A stretch of DNA of 64,000 bases from Antedon mediterranea (lineage: Eukaryota; Echinodermata; Crinoidea; Comatulida; Antedonidae): contig NC_092672.1 of assembly GCF_964355755.1 (NCBI RefSeq), positions 7,006,001 through 7,070,000 of the forward strand, in the 5' to 3' direction. Of the stretch, positions 1 to 23,776 are shown in pieces. The notes under the pieces were generated by a model. It was given only the letters and a program-made list of their open reading frames with translations, searched no databases and was not told the origin of the DNA. How positions within the stretch are numbered: the stretch's first letter is position 1; each line of letters begins with the position of its first letter. The position numbers and the translations under genes were made by a program.

Positions 1-9817
<9,817 letters not shown>

Positions 9818-12800
9818 GTGTGGCTTCAATCGAACATCCTACGAAAAAACCCGTATTTTGCTGATTTTGGTCATTGTAATAATAAGGTTTAACGCAAATA
9901 GCGTTCGCGAAGCATGGTGGGAAGAATTTGGGAGCAAACGTCACGACGCGTACGTACGTGATTTGTTGTTTGTATGTACACGTAGTGACTTTTGCAATGA
10001 TGTTCCTCGCGAAATCAAGCTATTTGCGATAAACCTTATCGGTCTGAAAAAGAAGATTGTGAATCATGTTTTTCCGGTAGAAAGCAAACTCAAGTTTTTT
10101 TTTCTCCTAACTTTGTAATAATAATTAATTTCATTTCGTTTCATTTCATTTATTCCACATTTATTTAGTCATCAATTACAGTACATCATAATTACAGTAC
10201 AACTGAAAACAGGGATCCTGCATAAAAAAGCTGTAGCTTCGTTTTTTTGTAGGACCCTTTTACATAAGAACAAGTATATAGAACTTAAATAAACAAAGGT
10301 GTTGTTAATCAGCATATAGTGATAACAAGTATTTTTGACCTGTTTTTTTATACATTTATTTTGTTTCTTTAAAATAACCGGTTTATTACCACCATTACAA
10401 GTGAATTCTTTCCACAATTTTGGTCCATATGTGTATAAACTGTTGACTGCAAGTTAGTCTTGTGAAGGGAATTTCGAATTCAGTTTCTGTTATGAGGTTA
10501 TGAGTAGGCCTAATACTGTCACAGTAATTAAAAATATTTAAAATGTGATGTAATCTGTGTATTTTGTGAATTATTATTTTTTTTAAAAATTAGATTGACG
10601 TTGGAAATCGTTTACATCCTAACATAGTGACGACAACAACCAAGTTATGAAATTTTAAAATGTAAATGTAATTAGTCGATTCTGCTTCATTTTTCGCATA
10701 TTGTTTAATGTCGACGACGAAGATAGATTAAACGAGTCATGGTACTCTTTGTAGATTGAATGGTTAATGTATAAGTAGTGTTGTTATTGTTATACACTAA
10801 TCGAATTGTTTTTTTAATGTGACATGAAAAGATCTCTCCGCCGATCACGTGACATTTCTTCACATTTACACTGCGAGCAATTACGTCACTTTTGTTTTTA
10901 AATGTAAATGTATCAGTGAAATGTGTTTCTGTTTATTTATGTAACCAAGACGACACAGCCACAGGTCGGATTAGCGCCGGATATTATTATTAATATCTAT
11001 TATGTAAAACGCTTAGGTTACAAAACAAATATGTATATTAGTTTAATTATTCAATCCTTTCGAAACAATATTGTTGCTCTATATAATTGGTAGACAGTGA
11101 CACTGAATTTAAAGTCTCGTACAATTATATAGCTTAGTGTATGTTGTTGTAATAAACCGACACCGATTGTTTTGTAGCCGCACCATACATTAGAAACCGA
11201 TTGTTTTGTAGCCGCACCATACATTAGAAAGCGTGTATAATATAATTATCCTAGTTGTATTTATCCAGCTTCTGTCAATACTTATTATAACTACTGCACG
11301 GTAAAGTACCGTACATCTCATGAATTATCGTATGTTAAGCTGAGGTGGTCGCGATGAAGAAATTTGACTACGTCGTATATTTGCAACTTAATTTTGTGGA
11401 ATGGTTTGCGGCATAATATACATCGACTTTTACAAGCATTTCCGTGAATACATAAGTAATTTAAATCTCTGTACAATAGAGAATAAAGTTGGAATTTCCA
11501 TGTTCATTGTGTTGGTGTGTTATGTTTCCAACAACGTCACTATAAAAACTCAAATGAAATCCGGTTCTAGAACCAGTAGAAAACAAGACAAAACGAAATA
11601 TATGCCACGCGTAATGTTATTTGATTTGTATTGGCTTACCTGTCCGGTAATTGAAATACTACAACTAAGCAAGATTTCTCTGGTTGGTAACCAAGGTAAG
11701 CGTTTTTTATTGTTAATCCCGAGACTGAGTTTGCTTTAACCGACTAAACCTGTTCAACAACCCTCGTCATCAGAGATCTCAATATTCCAAATTAACAAAC
11801 ACTATATTTGAAGGAGAATACATAATTGAACCAATTTAATTATATAAATTATAAATACTAATATACTTCTAGTTTTTCTTTATGGTTATAATTCCAGAGA
11901 AATCTCTCAACAAAAAATATAACACAATATTCAACATTTTCACGTCTAGTATATTATTTATTTAGATGTATTATTATTATTATTATTATTTAATAATTTA
12001 ATATTAATATATTCTATTTTCAGGATAGTTGTTTAATTGTTTAAAAAATAAACTAGAAATACAGGATACAACTTGTTTGGTCAATACAACCTACCATTAG
12101 TTATGTGGTTATTCAATTTGCATATTATAATAGTTTTGTAGAGTCTAATGTGTGTATATTGATGTCAATTACCAAAATAACACGAGGAGCTGTTATTTGT
12201 ATAAAAATATGTATATATTCTTTAAACCGATGGCAGATATCGTGACTAGATCACTGCTGGGAAATTTCGTATGCCTGACTGGATATCGATTCGTTTCTTT
12301 TCTATATTTTTATCAGGGAAGAGTGACACTCTTTCCTGCATTTCGTGCTGTTGTAATAGAAAACAGCCGATAATTGACGACGTGGTTCATATCTAACGCC
12401 CAATAAACATCATGCAGTATCGTCTGTTCACGGCAACAAGCCCACAAAACCATGAGCACCGTACCTAACTCCAATTATGAACGGTTCGAACCAAGGAAAG
12501 CTGGGCACTCCATCCAAACAACTGGCTAGCAGAAAGCATTGATATAAAGACTATTGTATGTGTCAGAGGAGGATACAGTATCACATACTGGATGGAAGAA
12601 GACGCATTAGATGTACTGCATTATGTATAGTGTCGTTAGACATAGAATAATCACCCGGGCCGATTCTGTATCATGTTTCCAAAATGCCATGGATATTGAT
12701 ATTAATTGAACGTCAAATATTCATTGATGAGGGTTTCCAAAGATTCGTAATATTTGTCGAGGATGTATGTACACTGGTGTGTGTTTAGATTTTCCATTTG

Positions 12801-13953
12801 CGAGTGCAACTAATGGATCTGTCGATCGCGTGGATATAATATTTCAGTCATTGTTCAATTCAAAGCCTAATATTTCAGTGAATCACAGAACTACTATAAA
12901 TAGGCATACACCGGATGGGAAGCCAACCATAGAATATTTTTGAATTTAGTATTGACTTTTCTCAATTGAACAATCACTACTATACACTATTTAATATAAT
13001 GACACAATGTAATATAAAACAACTAATCCTCAAATGATTACGCACACGACTTGCGTGCGTAGCACCCTTAATTACACTTTAAATTATCCGATACATTTCA
13101 TAATAATACCTGTTTCTAAAAAAGAATAGTCAATGCCAAGCCTCATTATTCATCACAACCACCAGCCCATGCAATAACCTTATATAAAAATACAGTATTG
13201 TTTACAAAGAAAACTGGTATTTTAGTGTTGTGTTATATAGATAAAGAGACAGTGGTGACGTGTCGTCATTAGGAATTCTAAAATACTGAATAAAAAAACC
13301 TTTTTTTTTAAAACCTCGAAACGTTTCTTTTTAAAATCTGGACTTTCTGGGCTCTTGTATTTATACTTTTAATTGTCGAATGGAATATACATAGAACTAT
13401 GTCACTACTCGATGAAGTAACTGCAGGTAATTTTTCATGTTATTATGTATCATGTAAGAACCAATCTTTTGAAAAAACCTAGGCCTATGTTTTCACAATT
13501 TTAGACGAGGTAAATAAAGTCTTGCAAGGCAGCAGTATTTACACTTTATGAGCACAGCACTAGTATTGATACATGTGCGTAGTCCGTAGAAAATGGTTGG
13601 AAGGCGTCGAGGGTTCGAACGAAACCTAATCTCCCGCCCCACCCTCCCCTAAAGTGCCTTTTGAATTAGACATGAGGTATGGTAAATGCTATGCTGGACT
13701 ACACTAAGCTCATGACGATCGTTAAATGTGGAGTAAATTTTTTTTCAATTTTTTTAACCAATTGTTAATTTAGTACTCGACAAAGGTGCGAGTGGATTAA
13801 CAATATTTATCAAATACTGTAGGCCTACTTTGGTAGGATAATTGTACTGTACCACAAATCGGTGTCTTCGGTAGGTAAGCATGAAAAGTAAGCTTATTAA
13901 GAAATCACAGCAATGAGCATAAGAACAAAAGCATGCGTTAAATTAATCGGAAA
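9818..13953. other. Non-coding region downstream of gene 1
   Basis: No convincing exon was found. The stretch is paralogous to 51.48-57.62 kb in several blocks (for example 10.6-11.74 kb against 51.83-53.88 kb, and 11.99-13.44 kb against 55.2-57.6 kb). It contains a local tandem duplication of about 37 bp (11163-11230) that is single-copy in the paralog. Open frames such as 11401-11739 are broken in the paralog and were not called. Confidence 0.7.
10129..10550 (-). mobile_element. 5'-truncated LINE fragment (3' end with (TGAAA)n tail)
   Basis: Absent from the paralogous region at 51.78-51.83 kb. Read on the minus strand it starts with coding-like sequence containing YGPKLWKEF, similar to GPKLW near the RT-protein C-terminus of the element at 56.3 kb. 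It ends in a TGAAA-type tail next to the TTTCATTTCG run. Confidence 0.65.
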
Positions 13954-14168
13954 TTGGTTATCCGCAACGAAGTTGCAGGATAACCTCTTGTGATTGTACG
14001 AAATCATCATCATCATCATCATCATCAACTTTTTGGTTATCCGCAACGAAGTTGCAGGATAACCTCTTGTGATTGTACGAAATCATCAACATCAACTTTT
14101 TATTTTTGGTTATCCGCAACGAAGTTGCAGGATAACCTCTTGTGATTGTACGAAATCATCATCATCTT
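13954..14168 (+). repeat. Triplicated 5' head hairpin of the Helitron-like unit
   Basis: Three consecutive copies of the head (starting near 13954, 14034 and 14106) each contain the GGTTATCC...GGATAACC hairpin, a GATTGTACGAAATC stretch and a variable (ATC)n run. Confidence 0.9.
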
Positions 14169-17100
14169 TTTCTTAATCTTCTTTCTTTCTGTATGATTTT
14201 TGTGTAACGCTTTTCTCTAAAACTTGCAAACATAACATTTTGTTAACTATGTTAACATTTTGACATTTATGTAACGTCGTCAAGCGAAGCTTTTCATGAT
14301 GTTTACAATTGCGCAACGTGACGTACGCGCGATTTAACGATTTTCTCGTATTTAACAAATGTCGAAAACCAAATAACATTTAAAAGTGAAACTTTGCAAA
14401 AGTTTAATTTATATCATGCGCTAACTTTCTGTTGAAAAAAAATTGCGTGTTTTATACAAAGTTACGCGCGCACGCGCATTTAAAATTTCAAAATGCGCAA
14501 AATTAATTTTTAATCAACTTTCTACGCGTTTCATGTCGTTTTAAGCATGTCAAAAATTCCCACGCGTGCGCACATTTTTACGTGTGCGGTGCGCACGTAG
14601 CATTGAAAACGTATTTTTTTCGCGTGATTTATTTTGTTCCAGCCTTTTCTAGTAATGTTACCAAATTTTAAACAATTTCGACTTAAAGATACGTCATACG
14701 AGCACGTCGAATTGGACAATTTGCGCGCGTTTCTTATGAAAAGGTTAAAAAAATCGTTTAAAATATGCCTTTTTTTAAACAGTCGTAATTTCTAAAGTAG
14801 ACGGTCAAATTTTTGTGGATGACATATTCTAGAAGTAAATGAGTTGTAGATATCGGATCAGGTATTAATATGGCTAACCGGACATTGTGACGTCATCGTA
14901 TGGCCACGCGAATATAAAATTTAGGATTTTTGTATCTTTCGTCATAGCTCATCACATTGAATAGAGCGCATCTCCACTTATCCGTTTTCTATTTTCACCC
15001 CGATTTTGATATTGTCTAGGTCAATCAACTATCTTTCGCATGAGTTAAAAATATTTTAATTTTTTTGACGTCATCATGCCTAAAAATTTATATCACGTGT
15101 GGCATCGATTTCATCTTTACAGTAAATTTTAATCTGTTATAGCTCGTAAAAATAAAATGTGATAATCACGATTAAAACTTTTTCTGGAAGCTATTGGATT
15201 GTAGATACGAAATTATGTAAAAATGTTGCCAATCGGATGTTGTGACGTCATCATATGGCCAGTTAAATAAAAAAGGTCGTATTTTCATCTTTTGCGTCAT
15301 AATTCATTACATTTAAAAGAGCGCGCCTCAATATTTCACGTATTCAAATTTCTTCTACACGCTAATACGTTGTTGCTGAGATAATTTCCTTTCGGAATTG
15401 CTACCTTCGCGTTTCATTTTAAAACCGTCAACATGTTAAAAATTGCAATAAATAGCGGGTCCGTAATTTCACCTATTCTACACTGTATGTGATATGGATA
15501 CAGATTATACTGTGTATACTATATATGAATTTAAATAATAAAATTCAGCAATAACAACATATCATATTCTTCAGTTCAGGTCATAATGCCAACGTGAACA
15601 CTTCCTTTTGTCCTCAACCTATCCCCTTAATGTTAATGTTGCACCACTTGCGCGGCGGATAACCAAACTCGTCAAAGTGACGAGTTACATGTCTAGTTGG
15701 TTATCCGCAACGAAGTTGCAGGATAACCTCTTGTGATTGTACGAAATCATCATCATCATCAACTTTTTATTCTTCTTCTTTCTTTCTGTATGATTTTTGT
15801 GTAACGCTTTTCTCTAAAACTCGCAAACATAACATTTTGTTAACTATGTCAACATTTTGACATTTATGTAACGTCGTCAAGCGAAGCTTTTCATGATGTT
15901 TACAATTGCGCAACGTGACGTACGCGCGATTTAACGATTTTATCGTATTTAACATATGTCGAAAACCAAATAACATTTTAAAGTGAAACTTTTCAAAAGT
16001 TTAATTTATATCATGCGCTAAATTTCTGTTGAAAAAAAATTGCGTGTTTTACACAAAGTTACGCGCGCACGCACATTTAAAATTTCAAAATGCGCAAAAT
16101 TAATTTATAATCAACTTTCTACGCGTTTCATGTCGTTTTAAGCATGTCAAAAATTCCCACGCGTGCGCACATTTCTACGTGTGCGGTGCGCACGTAGCAT
16201 TGAAAACGTATTTTTTTCGCGTGATTTATGTTTTTCCAGCCTTTTCTAGTAATTTTACCAAATTTTAAACAATTTCGACTTAAAGATACGTCATACGAGC
16301 ACGTCGAATTGGACAATTTGCGCGCGTTTTTTATGAAAAGGTTAAAAAATTCGTTTAAAATATGCCTTTTTTTAAACAGTCGTAATTTCTAAACTAGACG
16401 GTCAAATTTTTGTGGATGACATATTCTGGAAGTAGATGAGTTGTAGATATCGGATCAGGTATTAATATGGCTAACCGGACATTGTGACGTCATCGTATGG
16501 CCACGCGAATATAAAATTTAGTATTTTTATATCTTTCGTCATAGCTCATCACATTGAATAGAGCGCATCTCCACTTATCCGTTTTCCATTTTCACCCCGA
16601 TTTTGATATTGTCTAGGTCAATCAACTATCTTTCGCATGAGTTAAAAATATTTTAATTATTTTGACGTCATCATGCCTAAAAATTTAAATCACGTGTGGC
16701 ATCAATTTCATCTTTACAGTAAATTTTAATCTGTTATAGCTCGTAAGAATAAAATGTGATAATCACGATTAAAACTTTTTCTGGAAGCTATTGGATTGTA
16801 GATATGAAATTATGTAAAAATGTTGCCAATCGGATGTTGTGACGTCATCATATGGCCAGTTAAATAAAAAAGGTCGTATTTTCTTCTTTTTCGTCATAAT
16901 TCATTACATTTAAAAGAGCGCGCATCAATATTTAACGTATTCAAATTTCTTCTACACGCTAATACGTTGTTGCTGAGATAATTTGCTTTCGGAATTGCTA
17001 ACTTTGCGTTTCATTTTAAAACCATCAACATGTTAAAAATTGCAATAAATAGTGGGTCCCGTAATTTCACCTATTCTACACTGTATGTGATATGGATACA

Positions 17101-20100
17101 GATTATACTGTGTATACTATATATGAATTTAAATAATAAAATTCAGCAATAACAACAGATCATATTCTTCAGTTCAGGTCATAATGCCAACGTGAACACT
17201 TCCTTTTGTCCTCAACCTATCCCCTTAATGTTAATGTTGCACCACTTGCGCGGCGGATAACCAAACTCGTCAAAGTGACGAGTTACATGTCTAGTTCTTC
17301 TTTCTTTCTGTATGATTTTTGTGTAACGCTTTTCTCTAAAACTTGCAAACATAACATTTTGTTACCTATGTTAACATTTTGAAATTTATGTAACGTCGTC
17401 AAGCGAAGCTTTTCATGATGTTTACAATTGCGCAACGTGACGTACGCGCGATTTAACGATTTTCTCGTATTTAACATATATCGAAAACCAAATAACATTT
17501 TAAAGTGAAACTTTGCAAAAGTTTAATTTATATCATGCGCTAACTTTCTGTTGAAAAAAAATTGCGTGTTTTACACAAAGTTACGCGCGCACGCGCATTT
17601 AAAATTTCAAAATGCGCAAAATTAATTTATAATCAACTTTCTACGCGTTTCATGTCGTTTTAAGCATGTCAAAAATTCCCACGCGTGCGCACATTTTTAC
17701 GTGTGCGGTGCGCACGTAGCATGGAAAACGATTTTTTTTCGCGTGATTTATGTTTTTCCAGCTTTTTCTAGTAATTTTACCAAATTTTAAACAATTTCGA
17801 CTTAAAGATACGTCATACGAGCACGTCGAATTGGACAATTTGCGCGCGTTTTTTATGAAAATGTTAAAAAATTCGTTTAAAATATGCCTTTTTTTAAACA
17901 GTCGTAATTTCTAAACTAGAAGGTCAACTTTTTGTGGATGGGATATTCTGGAAGTAGATGAGTTGTAGATATCGGATCAGGTATTAATATGGCTAACCGG
18001 ACATTTTGACGTCATCGTATGGCCACGCGAATAGAAAATTTAGGATTTTTGTATCTTTCGTCATAGCTCATCACATTGAATAGAGCGCATCTCCACTTAT
18101 CCGTTTTCCATTTTCACCCCGATTTTGACATTGTCTAGGTCAATCAACTATCTTTCGCATGAGTTAAAAATATTTTAATTTTTTTGACGTCATCATGCCT
18201 AAAAATTAATATCACGTGTGGCAGTAATTTCATCTTTACAGTAAATTTTAATCTGTTATAGCTCGTAAGAATAAAATGTGATAATCACGATTAAAACTTT
18301 TTCTGGAAGCTATTGGATTGTAGATACGAAATTATGTAAAAATGTTGCCAATCGGATGTTGTGACGTCATCATATGGCCAGTTAAATAAAAAAGGTCGTA
18401 TTTTCATCTTTTGCGTCATAATTCATTACATTTAAAAGAGCGCGCATCAATATTTCACGTATTCAAATTTCTTCTACACGTTAATACGTTGTTGCTGAGA
18501 TAATTTGCTTTCGGAATTACTACCTTCGCGTTTCATTTTAAAACCGTCAACATGTTAAAAATTGCAATAAATAGCGGGTCCCGTAATTTCACCTATTCTA
18601 CACTGTATGTGATATGGATACAGATTATACTGTCTATACTATATATGGATTTAAATAATAAAATTCAGCAATAACAACATATCATATTCTTCAGTTCAGG
18701 TCATAATGCCAACGTGAACACTTCCTTTTGTCCTCAACCTATCTCCTTAATGTTAATGTTTCACCACTTGCGCGGCGGATAACCAAACTCGTCAAAGTGA
18801 CGAGTTACATGTCTAGTTATTCTTCTTCTTTCTTTCTGTATGATTTTTGTGTAACGCTTTTCTCTAAAACTCGCAAACATAACATTTTGTTAACTATGTT
18901 AACATTTTGACATTTATGTAACGTCGTCAAGCGAAGCTTTTCATGATGTTTACAATTGCGCAACGTGACGTACGCGCGATTTAACGATTTTATCGTATTT
19001 AACATATGTCGAAAACCAAATAACATTTTAAAGTGAAACTTTGCAAAAGTTTAATTTATATCATGCGCTAAATTTCTGTTGAAAAAAAATTGCGTGTTTT
19101 ACACAAAGTTACGCGCGCACGCACATTTAAAATTTCAAAATGCGCAAAATTTATTTATAATCAACTTTCTACGCGTTTCATGTCGTTTTAAGCATGTCAA
19201 AAATTCCCACGCGTGCGCACATTTCTACGTGTGCGGTGCGCACGTAGCATTGAAAACGTATTTTTTTCGCGTGATTTATGTTTTTCCAGCCTTTTCTAGT
19301 AATTTTACCAAATTTTAAACAATTTCGACTTAAAGATACGTCATACGAGCACGTCGAATTGGACAATTTGCGCGCGTTTTTTATGAAAAGGTTAAAAAAT
19401 TCGTTTAAAATATGCCTTTTTTTAAACAGTCGTAATTTCTAAACTAGACGGTCAAATTTTTGTGGATGACATATTCTGGAAGTAGATGAGTTGTAGATAT
19501 CGGATCAGGTATTAATATGGCTAACCGGACATTGTGACGTCATCGTATGGCCACGCGAATATAAAATTTAGTATTTTTGTATCTTTCGTCATAGCTCATC
19601 ACATTGAATAGAGCGCATTTCCACTTATCCGTTTTCCATTTTCACCCCGATTTTGATATTGTCTAGGTCAATCAACTATCTTTCGCATGAGTTAAAAATA
19701 TTTTAATTTTTTTGACGTCATCATGCCTAAAAATTTAAATCACGTGTGGCATCAATTTCATCTTTACAGTAAATTTTAATCTGTTATAGCTCGTAAGAAT
19801 AAAATGTGATAATCACGATTAAAACTTTTTCTGGAAGCTATTGGATTGTAGATATGAAATTATGTAAAAATGTTGCCAATCGGATGTTGTGACGTCATCA
19901 TATGGCCAGTTAAATAAAAAAGGTCGTATTTTCATCTTTTTCGTCATAATTCATTACATTTAAAAGAGCGCGCATCAATATTTAACGTATTCAAATTTCT
20001 TCTACACGCTAATACGTTGTTGCTGAGATAATTTGCTTTCGGAATTGCTAACTTCGCGTTTCATTTTAAAACCATCAACATGTTAAAAATTGCAATAAAT

Positions 20101-20344
20101 AGCGGGTCCCGTAATTTCACCTATTCTACACTGTATGTGATATGGATACAGATTATACTGTGTATACTATATATGAATTTAAATAATAAAATTCAGCAAT
20201 AACAACAGATCATATTCTTCAGTTCAGGTCATAATGCCAACGTGAACACTTCCTTTTGTCCTCAACCTATCCCCTTAATGTTAATGTTGCACCACTTGCG
20301 CGGCGGATAACCAAACTCGTCAAAGTGACGAGTTACATGTCTAG
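13954..20344 (+). mobile_element. Tandem array of four Helitron/Helentron-like units
   Basis: Four head-to-tail copies, about 1.52 kb each without the head: 13954-15696, 15697-17294, 17295-18816, 18817-20344. Each ends with an inner TIR-like CGGATAACCAA, a 9-bp stem hairpin (AACTCGTCA, loop AAG, TGACGAGTT), six bases and then CTAG. The 5' head TTGGTTATCCG is the inverse of the inner 3' motif, giving asymmetric terminal repeats. It also folds on itself (GGTTATCC-GCAAC-GAA-GTTGC-A-GGATAACC). The head occurs three times in front of copy 1, once in copy 2, and is missing from copies 3 and 4. No replicase or other coding frame is present, so the units are non-autonomous. Family assignment rests on these ends only. 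Confidence 0.75.
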
Positions 20345-23300
20345 TTTAACTTATTATTGTATTGTATATTTGTAAAACCGAGGGTAAAAACCGAGGGTAA
20401 AAACCGAGGGTAAAAACCGAGGGTAAAAACCATCTGTACTATGTACGCACGTATAATGTTTAAATACACAGACCTTTCTTCTCTCGTTCTTTACTTGGCT
20501 TGCTCTCTCAACCATAAAGGTTTTACAAGATAAGTCTACTATAAATTCAAAAGTATGAAATGTAGAATACATTCACAGTAATCGAACAGTATATAAAAGT
20601 ATTAGCAGTGAAGAGTTAAATTATTATAACTAGATGGCACGCTCGCTTCGCTCGCGTACCATCTAGGGGTGCTCACAGATGGTTCTCGAATACAGTAGAA
20701 TCCACGGACGGGGACTTTTTTGGGACACTAAACAAAAACGGAAGTGTCCCCCTAATTGGGGTATTCAGAAATAGAGACAACAAAACCAATACTGGATTCC
20801 ATAAAGGACAATTAATTTATGTGGATTAAAGAAATTAGGGAGAAATGGAAATGTATGTACGGGAATTGGGCGGCGGCACGTGGTTGTGGTGATGGAACCG
20901 CAGTAATAAAGTTGATTGTATTTATATATTATAAGAACCAAACTAAATAAATAGACCTAGACATTCTGCGAAATGGAAATCGGAAATTCAAGCTCCTATT
21001 CAGTGAAAAATTAAACTGTAGTCTACCTAAATATTTAGGGCAAATCATCGGTTGTGGTGTTGAACTTCCTGTAAACATTTGTGTGAACCAAACTGGGTCG
21101 AATTTCTGTCATGAGTACTGATTTGTTGGCCTGTGATTTATGACGCCTAAGGGATCTATCTAGACTTATTTTTTAGAATAATGTACGTACCTGTCAGATA
21201 CAATTGTCTTGTGTCGTATAATAAATAAGTACTGTAATAGTTACTGAAGTTACTATTACAATCTCGTCAATGAAAACACGAAAATGTATATGCACTTACT
21301 TATGAAAACGTATACAGTATTATACTCAGTTATTGAAACAGTAGGTTTAAAAAAGTTTCGTTTGTCTGTAAAATGATGTAATCAAGCTGTTTACATGAGT
21401 CTTAATTTATAAGCACATCAATAATAAAATAGTTTATCTATCCTGTAATTGGCGAGATTATGGTCGCTGTTGAATGAAATAAAGCCAATCGGTATCATAT
21501 TTGTACAGAAACGTTTTCGCGGCCGAAGGGTGTAACCTAAATTCGTTGTATTATCGTCAAGAACTAACTGTAACTAAACTTACATAGAAAGTAGGGTATC
21601 ATAAATTTGGCCTTAGCACTCGGGGGAGTGGCTAAGATGAAGTCCGTGGGACTACTAAATATAAATTGTAATGAACCTCGAGGGACATAAAAAGGAATAT
21701 TTCATGTTTCATTATCAATGTATAATAAATGGAAACTGTTTACCGATTAAAATAATAGAAATTGGTTTTTTAACATTTTCCGAACCTATTGCAAGTTTAT
21801 TCTCAAAGGGCCCATATATTTACCTACCGTATGTGTTAAACCAAGGGCTCATAAATTTACCTACAGTACTTGTGTTAAACCAAACTGGATGTTCCATTCA
21901 TCGCAAATCAATACATTTGTATAATCGTATATTAAATCTATCAAAATAGTATTTTTTAAAGAAAATCGGCCTGTCTTCAACATTATGATGGTGTACTCTA
22001 GCAATCTATCAAAATAGTATTTTTAAAAGAAAATCGGCCTGTCTTCAACATTATGATGGTGTACTCTAGCTGTTCAACCGGTTTTCAGCTATTAAAAACA
22101 ATTATCGTAGGAGGAGATAGGAAAATGCGAAGCCTCCTCGCTATGTAACATTAGGGTTGAGGGATGGGAAAGCGGATAGGTACAAAGAGGAACAATTTTT
22201 AAATATATTCTTTATCCACTGAGTAACGAAATATTTTGTTCATGTTTTATAGGCCTATAAATAATATACCTCTAAATACAGTAGGCCTAAAACATTTGCG
22301 ATTTAATACTTTGTTAAAACTGTCACTGTCATAATCGATTGAAATATTAAAGTACATGTCATGATACACCACTACGACGTTTATATTTTTGGTAATTATT
22401 AATTAATACAAACGTTGAGAAGGAACTGTCAGTATAAAGTTTATTTGTATATCTAACAGTAGAGCCTATCCACAGTCTCAGTAATAAAGTTTATTTGTAT
22501 ATATTTTTATATTACATCTAACAGTACGAACATTCACAGTAAGAAATGTTCGATTCAAATGAAAAATAGTTAATAGGTATTTACAGTATTGTCAAAGTAT
22601 TGCAAGTTTATTCTCAAAGGGCCCATATATTTACCTACCGTATGTGTTAAACCAAGGGCTCATAAATTTACCTACAGTACTTGTGTTAAAACTCTGGCAG
22701 ACTGAGAGATTGGGATGTTCCATTCATCGCAAATCAATACATTTGTATAATCGTATATTAAATCTATCAAAATAGTATTTTTTAAAGAAAATCGGCCTGT
22801 CTTCAACATTATGATGGTGTACTCTAGCTGTTCAACCGGTTTTCAGCTATTAAAAACAATTATCGTAGGAGGAGATAGAAAAATGCGAAGCCTCCTCGCA
22901 TTTTTTTGGCGGGTATTTTTCAAGATGGACATCCATTAGACAGTGTATACCACGATCGGAAAACACCCCTATTTGGGGCAAATCTTTGAACCTAAATTCG
23001 TTTTAATCGTCAATAACTAATTATCTAACTCAATTTAATTAGTAAACAGGGTTACATCAGGCGGTTAAAATCAGTACCGAAAGTACGAACCAACTTTACA
23101 TACCATCGAGTGAAAATTCTAGAAGTAAGGCGCGATTTACCGAATTTTGCCCTTACGTAAATTTATATATAGATCCCTGGTATTGGATTATTAATTAGTT
23201 CTGACCTCACAAGCATATCAGTTTTAAACTGAGTAACGAATATTCCTTTTTTATAATTAAAAAAAAAAATTAAAATAAATTTTCAATTTAAACATCCTGT

Positions 23301-23703
23301 GCCTTGATTAATAAATTGTAATTTATTGTAATTTATATTGTAATATGGCACAACGTTGCTTATGAAATACGTTTTACAATATCCTTTTTAATTGTGGTAT
23401 ACAAAGTGAAAAACGTGTGTTGATGTCTCTTCTCAAGCTCGAAATTCAAGTTTTAGTTTTGTGTGTGCGTGTTTGGTTTCGACTTCAGAGGGAATACGTT
23501 AAGTTGGATCACATGATTTTTCAGATGTCACTTAAAAAACTTAACTGACTATCGCAAGTGTATTACGTACTTTTAATATACATGTTCTAATGTTTGATGG
23601 GTGGCACCGGCATTGTATTACAAGCGCACAATCCATTATTCTGAAATAGATTTGCAGTATATTATAATAAAGTTACTTATTTCTCCTCAGATAGTTTACT
23701 GTA
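20345..23703. other. Intergenic mosaic of dispersed repeats upstream of gene 2
   Basis: No gene recognised. Contents include a 13-bp tandem repeat of AAAAACCGAGGGT (about 20376-20431), a hairpin CTAGATGG...CCATCTAG around 20633-20668 with GCTCGCTTCGCTCGC in the loop, a 69-bp tandem duplication (21933-22001 and 22002-22071), and a segment at 21790-21890 repeated at 22600-22690. Confidence 0.75.
22140..23195. repeat. Dispersed repeat X, copy 1
   Basis: Shares long colinear similarity with 24420-25260 and 54000-55195 (for example CACTACGACGTTTATATTT, ACAGTGTATACCACGATCGG and CTTACGTAAATTTAT). No coding potential seen. The 54-kb copy lies inside sequence that is otherwise colinear with gene 1's flank, so this unit behaves as a mobile or duplicated block. 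Confidence 0.7.
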
Positions 23704-23776
23704 ATGGCCGCTTGTCTTCATGTTATAAAACTGTTTATGCTGTTTTCGTCTTTAGCCTCAAGTGCTGATAGCAATG
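23704..23776 (+). CDS. Gene 2 candidate first exon: signal peptide
   Basis: ATG in GTAATGG context is followed by 24 codons with a hydrophobic core ([12 protein letters not shown]) and small residues ASSAD suited to signal-peptidase cleavage. The frame reaches a possible donor G|GTTCGT after 23776 in phase 1, which matches the phase-1 acceptor of the next exon at 25325. The donor is weak, which is the main doubt. Confidence 0.5.

Noticed and set aside
11401-11739. 112-residue frame downstream of gene 1
   Set aside because: The paralogous stretch near 53.5-53.9 kb has frameshifts and deletions in this frame, so there is no sign of coding constraint.
14173-19366. Short minus-strand frames of 62-72 residues repeated in each 1.5-kb unit
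   Set aside because: They recur only because the units are tandem copies. They match no known domain, and changes between copies show no preference for silent positions by eye.
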